Source of the DNA: Mycobacteroides abscessus ATCC 19977
GTDB taxonomy: Bacteria; Actinomycetota; Actinomycetes; Mycobacteriales; Mycobacteriaceae
Direction of reading: 5' to 3'
Assembly (NCBI RefSeq): GCF_000069185.1
Contig: NC_010397.1
Location: 434,001 to 498,000, forward strand
DNA: 64,000 bases
This document shows positions 53,972 to 63,349 of this stretch, one piece after another; the first letter of the stretch is position 1, and each line of letters opens with the position of its first letter. Made by a program: the position numbers and the translations under genes. A model generated the notes under the pieces. The model ran no database searches. It saw nothing but the letters and a program-made list of their open reading frames with translations, and was not told the origin of the DNA.

Positions 53972-55527
53972 CCGTGACGCGGGCGCGCAACCTGCGTTGA
54001 GACCGTGCGGCCGCGCAGTTCGACGGTCTCGCCGACATCCCAGCGCAGTGCCTCCTCGTCGCGCGCCTCCATGACTGCGGAGGCCGACGCGAGCACGTTG
54101 CCCGGCTCGTTCTTAGCCAGCTCGGTGAGTCGGGCCGCTTCGTTCACCGGGTCGCCGATCACGGTGTACTCGAATCGGGCCTGTGCGCCGATATGCCCGG
54201 CGATCGCCCGTCCGGCGGAGACTCCTATGCCGAAGTCATTGGAGCCCAACACATTGGTCAGCTCGCCCGACAGCTCACGAGCGGCCGCAAGTGCCGCTGC
54301 GGCGCCGTCCGGGTGGTCGATCGGGGCACCAAAAATCGCCAGCGCCGCGTCACCCTGGAACTTGTTCACGAAGCCGCCGTGCTTGTTGACGGTGTCGACG
54401 ATGACCCGGAAGAACTCGTTGAGCACCCGTACGACCACCGCAGGCCCCCGAGTGGACGCCAACTGGGTGGACCCCACCAGGTCGACGAAGAGCACCGCGA
54501 CGCTGCGCTCCTGGCCTCCCAGTTCGGTGCCGTATTCGAGCGCCCGGCGCGCCACGTCCTCGCCGACGTAGCGGCCGAACAGGTCGCGTAGGCGTTGCCG
54601 TTCACCGAGATCGCGCACCATGTCGTTGAACCCGGCTTGCAGCAGTCCGAGCTCGCTGGCGTCGTAGATGGGCACGTGGGCGTTGTAGTTGCCGCGCTGC
54701 ACTTCGCTGAGAGCCCAACGCAACTGGCGCAGCGGATCGGCGATCGAGGTCGCCACCAGCAGGGTGCCCATGAGTCCGATGGCCAGCGCGATGATGGCCA
54801 GGATCAGTATCGACCCGGTGAGGTTGTCGGCATTGGATTTCAGGTACCCCGCCCGCTGCCCCACCACGGTCAGCACGATCGCCAGGATCGGCACGCCGGT
54901 GCTCAGTGCCCAGGTGAGAATCTGGCGGACGATAACGCCTGGGGCGGTGACGTTTTCGGGAACACCGCGACGCAGGGCCTGAATGGCGACCGGGCGCAGC
55001 ACGCGCTCGGACTGCAGATAGCCGATGATGCTGGTCGTGGTCGCGCCGAGCACGGTCGCGAATGCCGCGACCAGCACCGAGCTGTGGGTGGATGACCAGG
55101 TGACCGCGACGAAGATGGCCCCTCCGACGAGCCACGTCGCGACACTGATGACGGTCCGATAGAACGGCATCTGCAAGGCTCGTACCCGGACCGCTTCGGA
55201 GCCTTCGGACTCGAAGTCGGGGGACCGATACTGCCAGCGCAGCACCGGCAGGAGCAGATAGGTGCTGACGATGGCCCCCACGACGAACAGGATGAACAAC
55301 GAGAAGCCCAGGATGATGAGCCGCGTCGGGCCAAGTTCGGTGAGTTCGACACGATCACTCGGTGGCAGACCGAACCGCAGGAACCCCAGTACGAACAGGG
55401 CTCCGACCAGGTTCGACTGGGCAATACCCATGATGAAGAGGGGCCATGGCGTCCGCATGACCCACCGCGAATACCGGGCTGCGCGTGCGAGCGGGCGCCG
55501 ATCGGGCCTACCCTCCGCGCCAGTCAC
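53968..55527 (-). CDS. Membrane class III adenylate cyclase (Rv3645-like)
   Basis: A 519-residue protein: six hydrophobic segments (about 25-235), a HAMP domain (LRQLRWALSEVQRGNYNAHVPIYDASELGLLQ) and a class III cyclase domain. Metal Asp residues lie in VLFVDLVGST and KFQGDAALAIFG; the closing motif is FEYTVIGDPVNEAARL. It makes cAMP at the inner membrane; the HAMP suggests control by a signal sensed in the membrane. Same place and order as Rv3645 beside topA and holB. Confidence 0.93.
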
Positions 55528-55620
55528 CCGTTAACCGTAGCTGTCGGCGGTGACGGAGGCGTTTCACACGCCTGTGTGGAGGCGGTTGGAGTCGGTGCCG
55601 GCGACTAGGGTTGGTAGGCG

Positions 55621-56826
55621 ATGAGCGGGGTTTTCGGGCGCCTGGTGGATCAGGGAGCGGTGGTTTCCACGCTCTCGTCCTCGGCATTGGCTGCACGCGG
55701 TGACGATGCGGGGCGAATGACGCACGCATGGTTGTTTACCGGTCCGCCCGGTTCGGGCAGGTCGGTGGCGGCTTTGTGTTTTGCCGCCGCACTTCAGTGC
55801 GAATCGGAGGACGTCGCCGGCTGCGGTGCGTGCCGTCCATGCACGACCACGATGGCGGGCACCCATGCTGACGTGCGCAGAGTGGTGCCGGAGGGGCTCT
55901 CGATCGGTGTGGACGAGATGCGTGCCATCGTGCAGGCGGCGTGGCGCAGACCGAGCACGGGACGTTGGTTGGTGGTGCTCATCGAGGACGCCGACCGGTT
56001 GACCGAGGGCGCCGGCAATGTGCTGCTGAAGGTCGTCGAGGAGCCGCCGCCTCGGACGGTGTTCCTGTTGTGCGCACCGTCGGTGGACCCCGAGGACATC
56101 TCGATTACCCTGCGGTCGCGCTGCCGTCATGTGGCACTCGTCACTCCTTCGGTCGCGGCCATCGCGCAGGTGTTGGTGGACCGCGATGGCATCGATGCCG
56201 AGCAGGCCCAGTGGGCGGCCTCGGTCAGTGGTGGCCACGTGGGCCGGGCCCGCAGACTCGCCACCGATGAGCAGGCGCGTGCGCGTCGGCTTAAGGCGTT
56301 GGGGCTGGCGCGGGAGGCAGCCACTCCGAGCCGGGCCTACGCGGCCGCCGAAGAGCTGGTCACCAGTGCCGATGCCGAGGCCAAGGAGCTGACGGCCGCG
56401 CGTAACGAGGCCGAAGAGGAAGAGCTGAAAACCGCGCTGGGGGCGGGCGGCACCGGGAAGGGCGCGGCGACGGCGCTGCGCGGATCCGCCGGCGTCTTGA
56501 AAGATCTTGAGCGGAAGCAAAAATCTCGCCAGACCCGGGCCTCACGAGACGCGCTGGACCGTACGCTCATCGATCTGGCGACCTACTTCCGGGACGCCTT
56601 GGTGTTGTCTTTCGGCGCCGCAGGCCAGGGTCGGGTGGCCCTGCATCATCCCGATATGGCCGACAGGCTCGGTCCGATGGTGGACAGAGTGCCGCCCGAG
56701 CAGCTGCTGAAGTGCATCGAGGCGGTCCTGGAATGCCGAGAAGCGCTGGCCGTCAATGTGAAGCCCAAGTTCGCGATCGACGCACTGGTCGCGACGGCAG
56801 GTCAGGCGTTGCGGCCTTCGGAGTAG
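55621..56826 (+). CDS. holB: DNA polymerase III delta' subunit
   Basis: A 401-residue clamp-loader subunit. The P-loop is GPPGSGRS, with Arg in place of the usual Lys, as expected for delta', which does not hydrolyse ATP. A zinc module follows (CESEDVAGCGACRPC), then the sensor region LLKVVEEPPPRTVFLLCA and SRC-type LRSRCRH. It loads the sliding clamp with delta and gamma/tau. Gene order with tRNA-Thr downstream is as in M. tuberculosis. Confidence 0.95.
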   Translation: MSGVFGRLVDQGAVVSTLSSSALAARGDDAGRMTHAWLFTGPPGSGRSVAALCFAAALQCESEDVAGCGACRPCTTTMAGTHADVRRVVPEGLSIGVDEMRAIVQAAWRRPSTGRWLVVLIEDADRLTEGAGNVLLKVVEEPPPRTVFLLCAPSVDPEDISITLRSRCRHVALVTPSVAAIAQVLVDRDGIDAEQAQWAASVSGGHVGRARRLATDEQARARRLKALGLAREAATPSRAYAAAEELVTSADAEAKELTAARNEAEEEELKTALGAGGTGKGAATALRGSAGVLKDLERKQKSRQTRASRDALDRTLIDLATYFRDALVLSFGAAGQGRVALHHPDMADRLGPMVDRVPPEQLLKCIEAVLECREALAVNVKPKFAIDALVATAGQALRPSE

Positions 56827-56890
56827 GTAACGCGATTGGGTCTGCCAGGGTGTCTGCCGTAGACTCTCGGGCGCCGGGTTCGCCCGGCGC

Positions 56891-56963
56891 GCCACCCTAG
56901 CTCAGTCGGTAGAGCAATTCACTCGTAATGAATAGGTCAGGGGTTCGATTCCCCTGGGTGGCT
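56891..56963 (+). tRNA. tRNA-Thr (CGT)
   Basis: Acceptor arms GCCACCC/GGGTGGC, D-loop CTCAGTCGGTAGAG, anticodon arm ATTCA-CTCGTAA-TGAAT with anticodon CGT, T-arm GGGGTTCGATTCCCC. No CCA encoded. Confidence 0.96.
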
Positions 56964-57094
56964 CCATCCCTTCGCCGTGGCCACGTTCACCCCTGCTGCG
57001 GTGGTCAGCCCTTTGACATAGATCACTCTGTCGCGGGGCTCGCGGGCGCTGCTTCTGCTGTGCGTGGAGGACCCGGTCGCTAGCATTACCGGTC

Positions 57095-57610
57095 ATGTGG
57101 TTTGCGCGACGCGATGCCAGTGGTCATGGCGCAGTCGTCGCTGCCGTGGACCAGGTGCTCACTATTAGCGGTCAGGGATCGGTGGTCGAGGTCGCGCGCA
57201 ATTGGGCGCAGGCGAACGGCCGGGTGATGGAGATCGAAGACGCGCCGCTGGCGGCCGGCGTTTTTGGCCAGTGGATCTCGTTCCCGGATCGCGACCTTGT
57301 GCAAATCGGCCAGGGAGTCGTGGGCAGGGACCGCACGATCGCTCACGAGCTCGGGCATATGGTGTTGGGTCACCGCGGACTGCCCATCGCAGAGTTCGCC
57401 GCAGAACATGTCCAGGTGGTGACCCCCGACCTCGTCGCCCGCATGCTGCAGCGTAGTTGTGGCAGTGATGATTTGGCTCATGCCGAGAACGGCTGGCCCG
57501 AAGACGAGCTTGCGGCCGAGCGGTTCGCGGGAATGCTACTTCGCCGTCTGGGGTCGGGACGAGGAACCCGCTCGCGGTGGAGCCACTACTTGGACGACGC
57601 GCTGGGGTGA
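57095..57610 (+). CDS. ImmA/IrrE-type metallopeptidase
   Basis: A 171-residue zinc protease with HExxH in TIAHELGHMVLGH (~84-96) and a later ELAAERFAGMLLRRL helix with the third-ligand Glu. There is no HTH domain. It lies upstream of the two MAB_1171c-type membrane genes, and an EspR-like XRE gene follows; this grouping recurs in actinobacteria in my recollection. It may cleave the XRE regulator, as ImmA does. Confidence 0.8.
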   Translation: MWFARRDASGHGAVVAAVDQVLTISGQGSVVEVARNWAQANGRVMEIEDAPLAAGVFGQWISFPDRDLVQIGQGVVGRDRTIAHELGHMVLGHRGLPIAEFAAEHVQVVTPDLVARMLQRSCGSDDLAHAENGWPEDELAAERFAGMLLRRLGSGRGTRSRWSHYLDDALG

Positions 57611-57749
57611 CCATCCCCGCCGCGTGGGAACGTCAGGCAGTCGGCGCTGAAGTCGGCATTATGGCCATCGTCGACGGATGCGGACGACAGAAGGCCCCAT
57701 CGGTCCTCGATTCCGGCGCCATGGGGACTCTCACGGGGTATGCCGCCGC

Positions 57750-58895
57750 ATGATCACCCATGCGGAATGGCAGAGCATGCAGACCGTACGCGTTGCGGTC
57801 TTGGTGTGCTTCGTTCCTGTTCTTCTGTACCGGATTTGGCGGCTGTGGCGATACCCCTCGCTGCTTCCGGGCAAGGCGGTCACGGGCTTCGGGGTGTTGC
57901 TGTGGTTGTGGTTGCTGGCCTTCACCGACTCCGTGTGGTCGGTTTTACCCACGTGGCTGCGGGCTGTCAGCGCGGGCGGGTGGGCTGCGGTAACCCTGGC
58001 TGCCTGCCTACAGGCTTTCGTCCTGGGCATCAGCGGCCACACCACACCCGCACGGGTTCGGCGCCACCTCTGGATCACATTCACGACGGCAGGCTGTGTG
58101 CTTGTCGTGGTCGCCACTGCCACCCTCGTCAGCGATACCTCGGCTGTGCTGCAAGACCCGTACGTATTCACCAATTCATTGATGGAGGGCAGAGACCCCG
58201 GCCTGCTCGTGTCTTCGGTGACGAGCACGGCCTATGTTGCTTTGATACTCGTGCAACTGATCTGGACCGGGGCGCGGAACGTCAGCCGGACCCCGGTGGG
58301 GATCGGTTTGGGTCTGTTGGCAGCGGCGTCGGCGGTAGAACTCGTGGTGCTGGTCTCTGGCGGTATCTGGGCACCGCTTGCTCATGGAGAGGTGTGGGAG
58401 GGGCGCCGTTTCGGGCCCTGGTTTTTCATTGTTCCGGCGTTTGGAGTGACCGCGCTCGTGATGGTGGGCTTTCTCTATCCGCCGGTATCACTGCATCTTC
58501 AGGCGCGGCGAGCTGTGCATGCGCTCACACCGCTGCGTGATGCGCTCGCCGCGCAATTCCCGGGGTTGGGGCCACCTGTCGATCCCGCGACGCGACTTCC
58601 CGATCTGGCTTTTGAATGGACCACGCACATTCAAGATGGGCTTACCTTGCTGGCGCAGGCCCGTGGCGTGCCGCTGAGTACGTATGCCCCCATCCCGGCT
58701 GATGCCGCAGCACGGTCCGCTTCGGTGGCCAATTGGATTACGGATCAGGTTGTTCCGGGATTCAGTTGTGAGTGGCTACAACCGCCGGCGTCCACGAGCG
58801 ACGAGAGGTGGGTGCATGAGTTAGCCAAGGCGTATCGGGTGCGTCAGGAAATGTCGGGGCATCACTTCAGTGGGCAGGTGGTGGCGAACGGGTGA
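57750..58895 (+). CDS. MAB_1171c-type membrane protein, copy 1
   Basis: A 381-residue protein with about seven hydrophobic segments in the first 250 residues (VRVAVLVCFVPVLLYRIWRL first) and a soluble C-terminal part of about 120 residues starting RAVHALTPLRDALAAQFPGLGPP. The C-terminal motif FEWTTHIQDGLTLLAQ is shared with the next gene. The family is called a putative transporter but no substrate is known; the layout also suits a sensor. Stop overlaps copy 2 (GTGA). Confidence 0.78.
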   Translation: MITHAEWQSMQTVRVAVLVCFVPVLLYRIWRLWRYPSLLPGKAVTGFGVLLWLWLLAFTDSVWSVLPTWLRAVSAGGWAAVTLAACLQAFVLGISGHTTPARVRRHLWITFTTAGCVLVVVATATLVSDTSAVLQDPYVFTNSLMEGRDPGLLVSSVTSTAYVALILVQLIWTGARNVSRTPVGIGLGLLAAASAVELVVLVSGGIWAPLAHGEVWEGRRFGPWFFIVPAFGVTALVMVGFLYPPVSLHLQARRAVHALTPLRDALAAQFPGLGPPVDPATRLPDLAFEWTTHIQDGLTLLAQARGVPLSTYAPIPADAAARSASVANWITDQVVPGFSCEWLQPPASTSDERWVHELAKAYRVRQEMSGHHFSGQVVANG

Positions 58896-60049
58896 GTGCC
58901 GCCGCAGAGGCATGGGGGAACCTGCAAGCCATCCGGGTGGCGGTGCTGGTTGGCTTCATGCCGGTATTGCTCTACCGGATCTGGCGAGTCGCGCGATTCC
59001 CGGCGTCTGTGCCGGCCCTTGCCGCAACGGCTTTCGGAGCATCGGCCTGGTTCTGGCTCCTGATTTACTCCGACTGGGTGTGGCCCTCGTTGCCGCCCGT
59101 GGTGCACGCTGTCAGCGTGGCGGGCTGGCCGCCCATCACGATCGCTGCCTGTTTGCAGGTCTTTGTGGTGGGCATCGCCGGGGATGCGTCGCCGGCGCGG
59201 ATCCGACGTGCGTTACGTACGGCTTCCGTGATGGCTGTTCTCGCGCTGATAGCGGTCACGGTGCTGGTAACCCGCAGTCGGCTGCCCATGAGCTCAGATG
59301 ACGTGTACGTGCTTGCCGAGGCGGTCTTCACCGAGGGCGATCCGGCAGCGGTCACGGCGGTGGTGATCAGCAGCGCGTACGTGATATTCGTGGCGGTCCA
59401 GTTGGCGTGGCATGGTTTTCGACACATCGACCGCACCCCGGTCGGGGTCGGTCTAGGGCTGATGGCGGTGGCGTCCATCTTTCAGATTGTTGCGTGCGTC
59501 TTCGGGGGTATCTGGCAGCCGCTGTCGCGCGGCCAAGGGGTTATGGGTAGTGCGTATGGAGTGTGGCTCGATACCTGGCCGGGCTGCATCGCGGAGATCT
59601 TGATGTTCACGGGATTCCTGTGGCCTCCCGTGGTATCGCGCGTGCAGGCGCATCGGGACGTACGGCGGCTTCGTCCGCTGCACAACGCCCTCGCGGATCT
59701 CTTTCCGGCGCTTTTTCCGCCAATGGAATCGCGCATAAGGTTGTCCGACAAGGTGTTTGAATGGGGCTTCCATATTCAGGATGGTCTTACCTTGCTGGCA
59801 CAACGGCGCGGTGACCCGCTTGTGGCCGGGCGCCCGGCTGCCGAAGAGTCATCAGCGCGGGCGGGGGTAGTGGCAAAATGGCTTGTCGGCCAACCAGTTC
59901 CGGGGTTCAGCCGTGAATGGCTGCACGCCCCTGATGGCGTCAGTGACGAATCCTGGATGCTCGCGATAGCCGACGCCTATCGGGAGCGTCAGGAAGACGC
60001 GGAGTTCCCGGCTTCCTTGTCGGGTATGCCCTCCACCTTGCGGAGGTGA
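58892..60049 (+). CDS. MAB_1171c-type membrane protein, copy 2
   Basis: A 385-residue paralogue of the preceding protein, with the same front (IRVAVLVGFMPVLLYRIWRVARFP), seven membrane segments and C-terminal FEWGFHIQDGLTLLAQ; GTG 58892 overlaps copy 1. Tandem duplication with divergence suggests a heteromeric complex. The 3' end overlaps the convergent EspR-like gene by 61 bp. Confidence 0.78.
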   Translation: MSAAAEAWGNLQAIRVAVLVGFMPVLLYRIWRVARFPASVPALAATAFGASAWFWLLIYSDWVWPSLPPVVHAVSVAGWPPITIAACLQVFVVGIAGDASPARIRRALRTASVMAVLALIAVTVLVTRSRLPMSSDDVYVLAEAVFTEGDPAAVTAVVISSAYVIFVAVQLAWHGFRHIDRTPVGVGLGLMAVASIFQIVACVFGGIWQPLSRGQGVMGSAYGVWLDTWPGCIAEILMFTGFLWPPVVSRVQAHRDVRRLRPLHNALADLFPALFPPMESRIRLSDKVFEWGFHIQDGLTLLAQRRGDPLVAGRPAAEESSARAGVVAKWLVGQPVPGFSREWLHAPDGVSDESWMLAIADAYRERQEDAEFPASLSGMPSTLRR

Positions 60050-60411
60050 TCGACCATGTCGGCAATCGCCTGCCGGCTGTGCTCGGATAATGCGTAGCTG
60101 CGCTGCGCTATCTCTCGTACCTTCGAGTCGCGCAGCTGCACAAGCCAATCCAGGTCGCGGTTGACCGATTCGGCATAGTCGGCGTCATAGAAGTAGGCGG
60201 GGCTCACTTGGAAGAACTCCGCCAGCGCCGTGACGATTTCCGGTGCGGGGTTGGAACGCTCGCCCTTGCGCAGGAGTGATAGGTACGGTGAGGACACCTC
60301 GACACCGCGCTTACCGAGAGCAGCTACCACTTCGTTCAGTGAGTACGGGCCACGCCCTGCCGGATGCACCGTGGCAAACAGATGGCTCAGTCGTTTCGAA
60401 AAGTCCGGCAT
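59989..60411 (-). CDS. EspR-like XRE regulator
   Basis: A 140-residue protein closely similar in layout to EspR: FSKRLSHLFATVHPAGRGPYSLNEVVAALGKRGVEVSSPYLSLLRKGERSNP is the HTH region (about 4-55), then a dimer helix with DLDWLVQLRDSKVREIAQRSYAL. EspR-type proteins bind DNA at several sites and shape nucleoid structure. The RGPYSLNEV and SSPYLSLLRKG motifs are diagnostic. Its overlap with the membrane gene allows antisense control. Confidence 0.85.
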   Translation of the reverse strand: MPDFSKRLSHLFATVHPAGRGPYSLNEVVAALGKRGVEVSSPYLSLLRKGERSNPAPEIVTALAEFFQVSPAYFYDADYAESVNRDLDWLVQLRDSKVREIAQRSYALSEHSRQAIADMVDHLRKVEGIPDKEAGNSASS

Positions 60412-60521
60412 CGCACCCCCTCACGTACTCCCATTCTGCTGCCCAACCATACACGCCGATGCTGTGCTGCTCATCGTAGGTTCCGGGGCGTCCGGGGGCA
60501 CGTGATCGGGCGAGGAGGTAA

Positions 60522-60713
60522 GTGATTGACAAGCACTATTTACTGACAGTAATGTCATCGGTGTTCGTTCGGCTAATTGCATTCGGACGCGTCAGCTGGT
60601 CAATCGTTGTGCTCATCGTGGGGTTGGGCACAGCGAGCGGTCAGCCGATTTTGTCGGAAGTGCTGTCGCCTAGCGCAGACCCAGTGCGCTGTGGTGCACA
60701 AGCGCACTGGTGA
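60522..60713 (+). CDS. Possible 63-residue membrane peptide
   Basis: GTG 60522 sits 5 bases after GAGGAGGTAA, a very strong ribosome site. The peptide has a hydrophobic stretch (FGRVSWSIVVLIVGLGTASG). It overlaps the end of the GAP-family gene on the other strand. It could be the truncated start of a lost gene. Confidence 0.35.
   Translation: MIDKHYLLTVMSSVFVRLIAFGRVSWSIVVLIVGLGTASGQPILSEVLSPSADPVRCGAQAHW
60540..60552. promoter_or_regulatory. Palindrome TTACTG-A-CAGTAA
   Basis: A perfect 6-bp palindrome with one central base, overlapping a second inverted pair TGACA-gtaa-TGTCA; TTGACA lies 12 bases upstream. Looks like an operator of a TetR-type repressor with no matching gene adjacent. Confidence 0.45.
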
Positions 60714-61404
60714 TGAGAACGACTCCGAGGCAAAGGAAAATTACCCGGATCGCGGTGGGTCCATATCTCGTCACCGTCCGAACCAGGCCGCGTTGCATCC
60801 GGCGTGCGCGCGGAGAGCGCCTCGTCGAGAGCACCAGAATCAGCAGGCTCGGGAGTATGGCGACGACGCCGTAGCCGACCAACAGCAGCGGCCAGAGGGT
60901 AGGCAGCGGGTGGCGGGAGGCGAGCATCGCCAGCGCGCTCAAATACGGCACAGAGGTTGGGGCCTCGGCATATCCGAGTGCGAGGCCGACAAAGGCAAGC
61001 AGCCACGGATGACGCCGCGCCACACTGCGGATCCACGGCGGCGTCACCGGCTCGGAGAACCACGTCAACGCGGCGACCGCGATCAGCAAGACCCCGATAA
61101 CCAGTTGCGCCCAATATCGTGTCGACGGAGTGATCTCGGCTCCCGCGGCCACATCCGTCAGCGAGCGCACGCCGAGCACGGTTGCCACCCCAAACGTGAA
61201 CAGGGCCACAAATAAACCGGTGACGAAGCTCAGGCCCCCGGGGAACACGGATCTGCGTTCCAGGCGTGTCACGTAGACGATCGTGGTGGCGACACCGATG
61301 TTGAGCACGTTGAGGGCATCCAGGCAAGCGAATCCCGCGAACGCCAGCAACAGGGTGAGCACGATTGCAAAACTTACGGGAAGGTCGATCGTGTTCCGTC
61401 TCAC
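60670..61404 (-). CDS. GAP-family membrane protein
   Basis: A 244-residue protein with six hydrophobic segments; the front CLDALNVLNIGVATTIVYVTRL and the central FVGLALGYAEAPTSVPYLSALAML fit the mycobacterial GAP (Sap) family, related to LysE/CcdA-type exporters and linked to glycopeptidolipid or surface-lipid export. Cargo here is unknown. Confidence 0.78.
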   Translation of the reverse strand: MRRNTIDLPVSFAIVLTLLLAFAGFACLDALNVLNIGVATTIVYVTRLERRSVFPGGLSFVTGLFVALFTFGVATVLGVRSLTDVAAGAEITPSTRYWAQLVIGVLLIAVAALTWFSEPVTPPWIRSVARRHPWLLAFVGLALGYAEAPTSVPYLSALAMLASRHPLPTLWPLLLVGYGVVAILPSLLILVLSTRRSPRARRMQRGLVRTVTRYGPTAIRVIFLCLGVVLITSALVHHSALGLR

Positions 61405-61468
61405 GCGGCGTTGTGGGCACTGCCACAGTTGGCTGCTCGCTCGGGCCCAAAACTGCGTCGTGATCGGT

Positions 61469-62275
61469 ATGGATACGACTGGATCACACTCTGAGCTGGG
61501 CCAACAAGACCGCCGGTACTCTGGACCGGTGCCTACTCAGACCCCGGCGGCCGTTGCGCCCCTGCATGGATTGCGAGATGTGCGCACTTATATCGATATC
61601 GCTGTCGTGGTCGCGGTACTTGTTGCCACCAACCTGATCGCCCACTTCACAACGCCGTGGGCCAATTTCGTGGTGGTCCCGATTGCCGCGATCGGCCTGC
61701 TCGCTCTCATCCGCTACCGCGGTCACTCCTGGGCCGAGCTGGGCTTGGGTCGCGACCATTGGCGGTCCGGTGCCAAGTACGCGGCTGTCGCCGTGGTCAT
61801 TGTCGGTGCGGTAATCGGTATCGGCTTGTTGCTGCCGATCACCCGCCCCATGTTCCTGAACAGCAGCTACGCCACCACGGTTTCGGGTGCGCTGCTCGCC
61901 TCCTTCGTGCTGATCCCACTGCAGACGGTGATCCCCGAAGAGCTTGCGTTCCGCGGTGTGCTGCACGGAACCATGGCGCGTGCCTGGGGTTTTCGGGGCG
62001 TGGCGGCAGTCGGCTCCTTGCTGTTCGGTTTCTGGCATATCGCCACCTCGCTGGGGCTGACGACCGGCAATGTCGGCCTTACCCGACTGCTCGGCGTGGG
62101 ATTGTGGGCGCAGATCGCGGGTGTGGCCGGGGCGGTGGTCGCCACCGCGATCGCCGGATTTGTCTTTACCTGGTTGCGCAGGCGTAGCGGCAGCCTCTTG
62201 GCGCCCATCGCGCTGCATTGGTCGCTGAATGGCATGGGTGTGCTGGCCGCCGTCCTGGTCTGGCACTTGATCTAG
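61469..62275 (+). CDS. CPBP-family intramembrane metalloprotease
   Basis: A 268-residue membrane protein. The CPBP motifs are EELAFRGVLHG (~157), the His in FGFWHIATSL (~193) and HWSLNGMG near the end. Eight or so hydrophobic segments. ATG 61469 is used; GTG at 61529 would remove a hydrophilic front. It cleaves membrane-bound substrates, e.g. in peptide maturation or immunity; target unknown. Confidence 0.87.
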   Translation: MDTTGSHSELGQQDRRYSGPVPTQTPAAVAPLHGLRDVRTYIDIAVVVAVLVATNLIAHFTTPWANFVVVPIAAIGLLALIRYRGHSWAELGLGRDHWRSGAKYAAVAVVIVGAVIGIGLLLPITRPMFLNSSYATTVSGALLASFVLIPLQTVIPEELAFRGVLHGTMARAWGFRGVAAVGSLLFGFWHIATSLGLTTGNVGLTRLLGVGLWAQIAGVAGAVVATAIAGFVFTWLRRRSGSLLAPIALHWSLNGMGVLAAVLVWHLI

Positions 62276-62706
62276 CCGCATGCGGCGGTTGCCGCCGCCG
62301 CGAGGAAGAGCAATTGCTCAAGGGTCCTCCATCCCAGCGGAGTCGACAGCGGATTGGACCGCTGGCTCGCGGCATACACATTGGCGGGAAACATCGCCAC
62401 CAACAGGGCGGCCAGACTCGCCGCCGCCACCACTCTGGTTGCGGGAATCAGCACGCCGGCCGCGCCGAGCAGCTCAAGAGCCCCTGTCAGCGCCACCAAG
62501 AACCCGGGCGCCGGGATCCGCGGCGGCACTATCGCGATCATGGCATCACGCATCTTCGGCACGAAATGCGCGATACCGGTCAGCGTGAACATGGCGGCGA
62601 GACCGACTGCCACGGCGGCGGGCCAGGAGTCGGCGGGTGCGAGTCCCAGAATGCCGGCTAGCCGCGCCGACAGGGTTCCGACCACAAGGGCGATGAGCGG
62701 AGCCAT
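62272..62706 (-). CDS. DoxX-family membrane protein
   Basis: A 144-residue protein with four membrane helices. FTLTGIAHFVPKMRDAMIAIVPP and PGFLVALTGALELLGAAGVLIPATR are DoxX hallmarks. Divergent from a TetR gene with a 17-bp inverted repeat between them, so it is probably that regulator's target. Converges with the CPBP gene (4 bp overlap). Confidence 0.87.
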   Translation of the reverse strand: MAPLIALVVGTLSARLAGILGLAPADSWPAAVAVGLAAMFTLTGIAHFVPKMRDAMIAIVPPRIPAPGFLVALTGALELLGAAGVLIPATRVVAAASLAALLVAMFPANVYAASQRSNPLSTPLGWRTLEQLLFLAAAATAACG

Positions 62707-62720
62707 GATTGCCCTCCGAT

Positions 62721-62768
62721 CTTGACAGTGGCTAGATTGACGGTACTCGATATCTAGCCACTGTCAAG
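62721..62768. promoter_or_regulatory. 17-bp inverted repeat, TetR operator
   Basis: CTTGACAGTGGCTAGAT (62721-62737) and its exact reverse complement (62752-62768) around 14 bases. It covers the whole gap between the divergent doxX and tetR genes, so both promoters lie within it. Confidence 0.85.
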
Positions 62769-62788
62769 ATTCTGGTTATGCTGGTGCT

Positions 62789-63349
62789 GTGTCGTATCAC
62801 CATGGCGATCTGCGAGCAGCGATACTGACGAGCGCCGCCGACATGGTGGCCCGGCGCGGCGCCACCGAGTTGTCCCTGCGGGAGTTGGCCCGCGAAGCGG
62901 GTGTCTCGCATGCCGCACCCGCGCACCACTTTGGCGACCGCCGCGGGTTGTTCACGGCATTGGCCGCCGATGGGTTCACGCGACTGGCCGATGCGCTCGA
63001 TGGCGCCCATCCCGACTTTCATGCCGCGGCCCTGGCCTACGTTGAGTTCGCATTGGCCAATCCGGGCCACTATTCCGTGATGTTCGAACCGGCGCTGCTG
63101 GATTTGGCCGATGGACGGCTGGCCGAGGCGCGCGACCGTGCCGCCGCCGCCCTGGACTCCGGGATCGCGACACTGACACCGCAGCAGACATCGGCCGACA
63201 GGATCACCGCCGCGCGTGCGGCGTGGTCCTTGGTGCATGGGTTCGTATCGTTGTGGACCACGGGGGCGCTTGCTGATTCACGCGATGACGCCGATCCGCT
63301 GCGCATCGCGTCGCAGATCGCTTACGTGTTGTTTCCCGAGGCTGGTTAG
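62789..63349 (+). CDS. TetR-family regulator (WHG C-terminal type)
   Basis: A 186-residue TetR protein. HTH at about 27-56: SLRELAREAGVSHAAPAHHFGDRRGLFTAL. The C-terminal LVHGFVSLWTTGAL region is of the WHG/TetR_C_33 kind. GTG start. It likely represses itself and doxX through the inverted repeat. Overlaps the convergent lipoprotein gene by 4 bp. Confidence 0.87.
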   Translation: MSYHHGDLRAAILTSAADMVARRGATELSLRELAREAGVSHAAPAHHFGDRRGLFTALAADGFTRLADALDGAHPDFHAAALAYVEFALANPGHYSVMFEPALLDLADGRLAEARDRAAAALDSGIATLTPQQTSADRITAARAAWSLVHGFVSLWTTGALADSRDDADPLRIASQIAYVLFPEAG

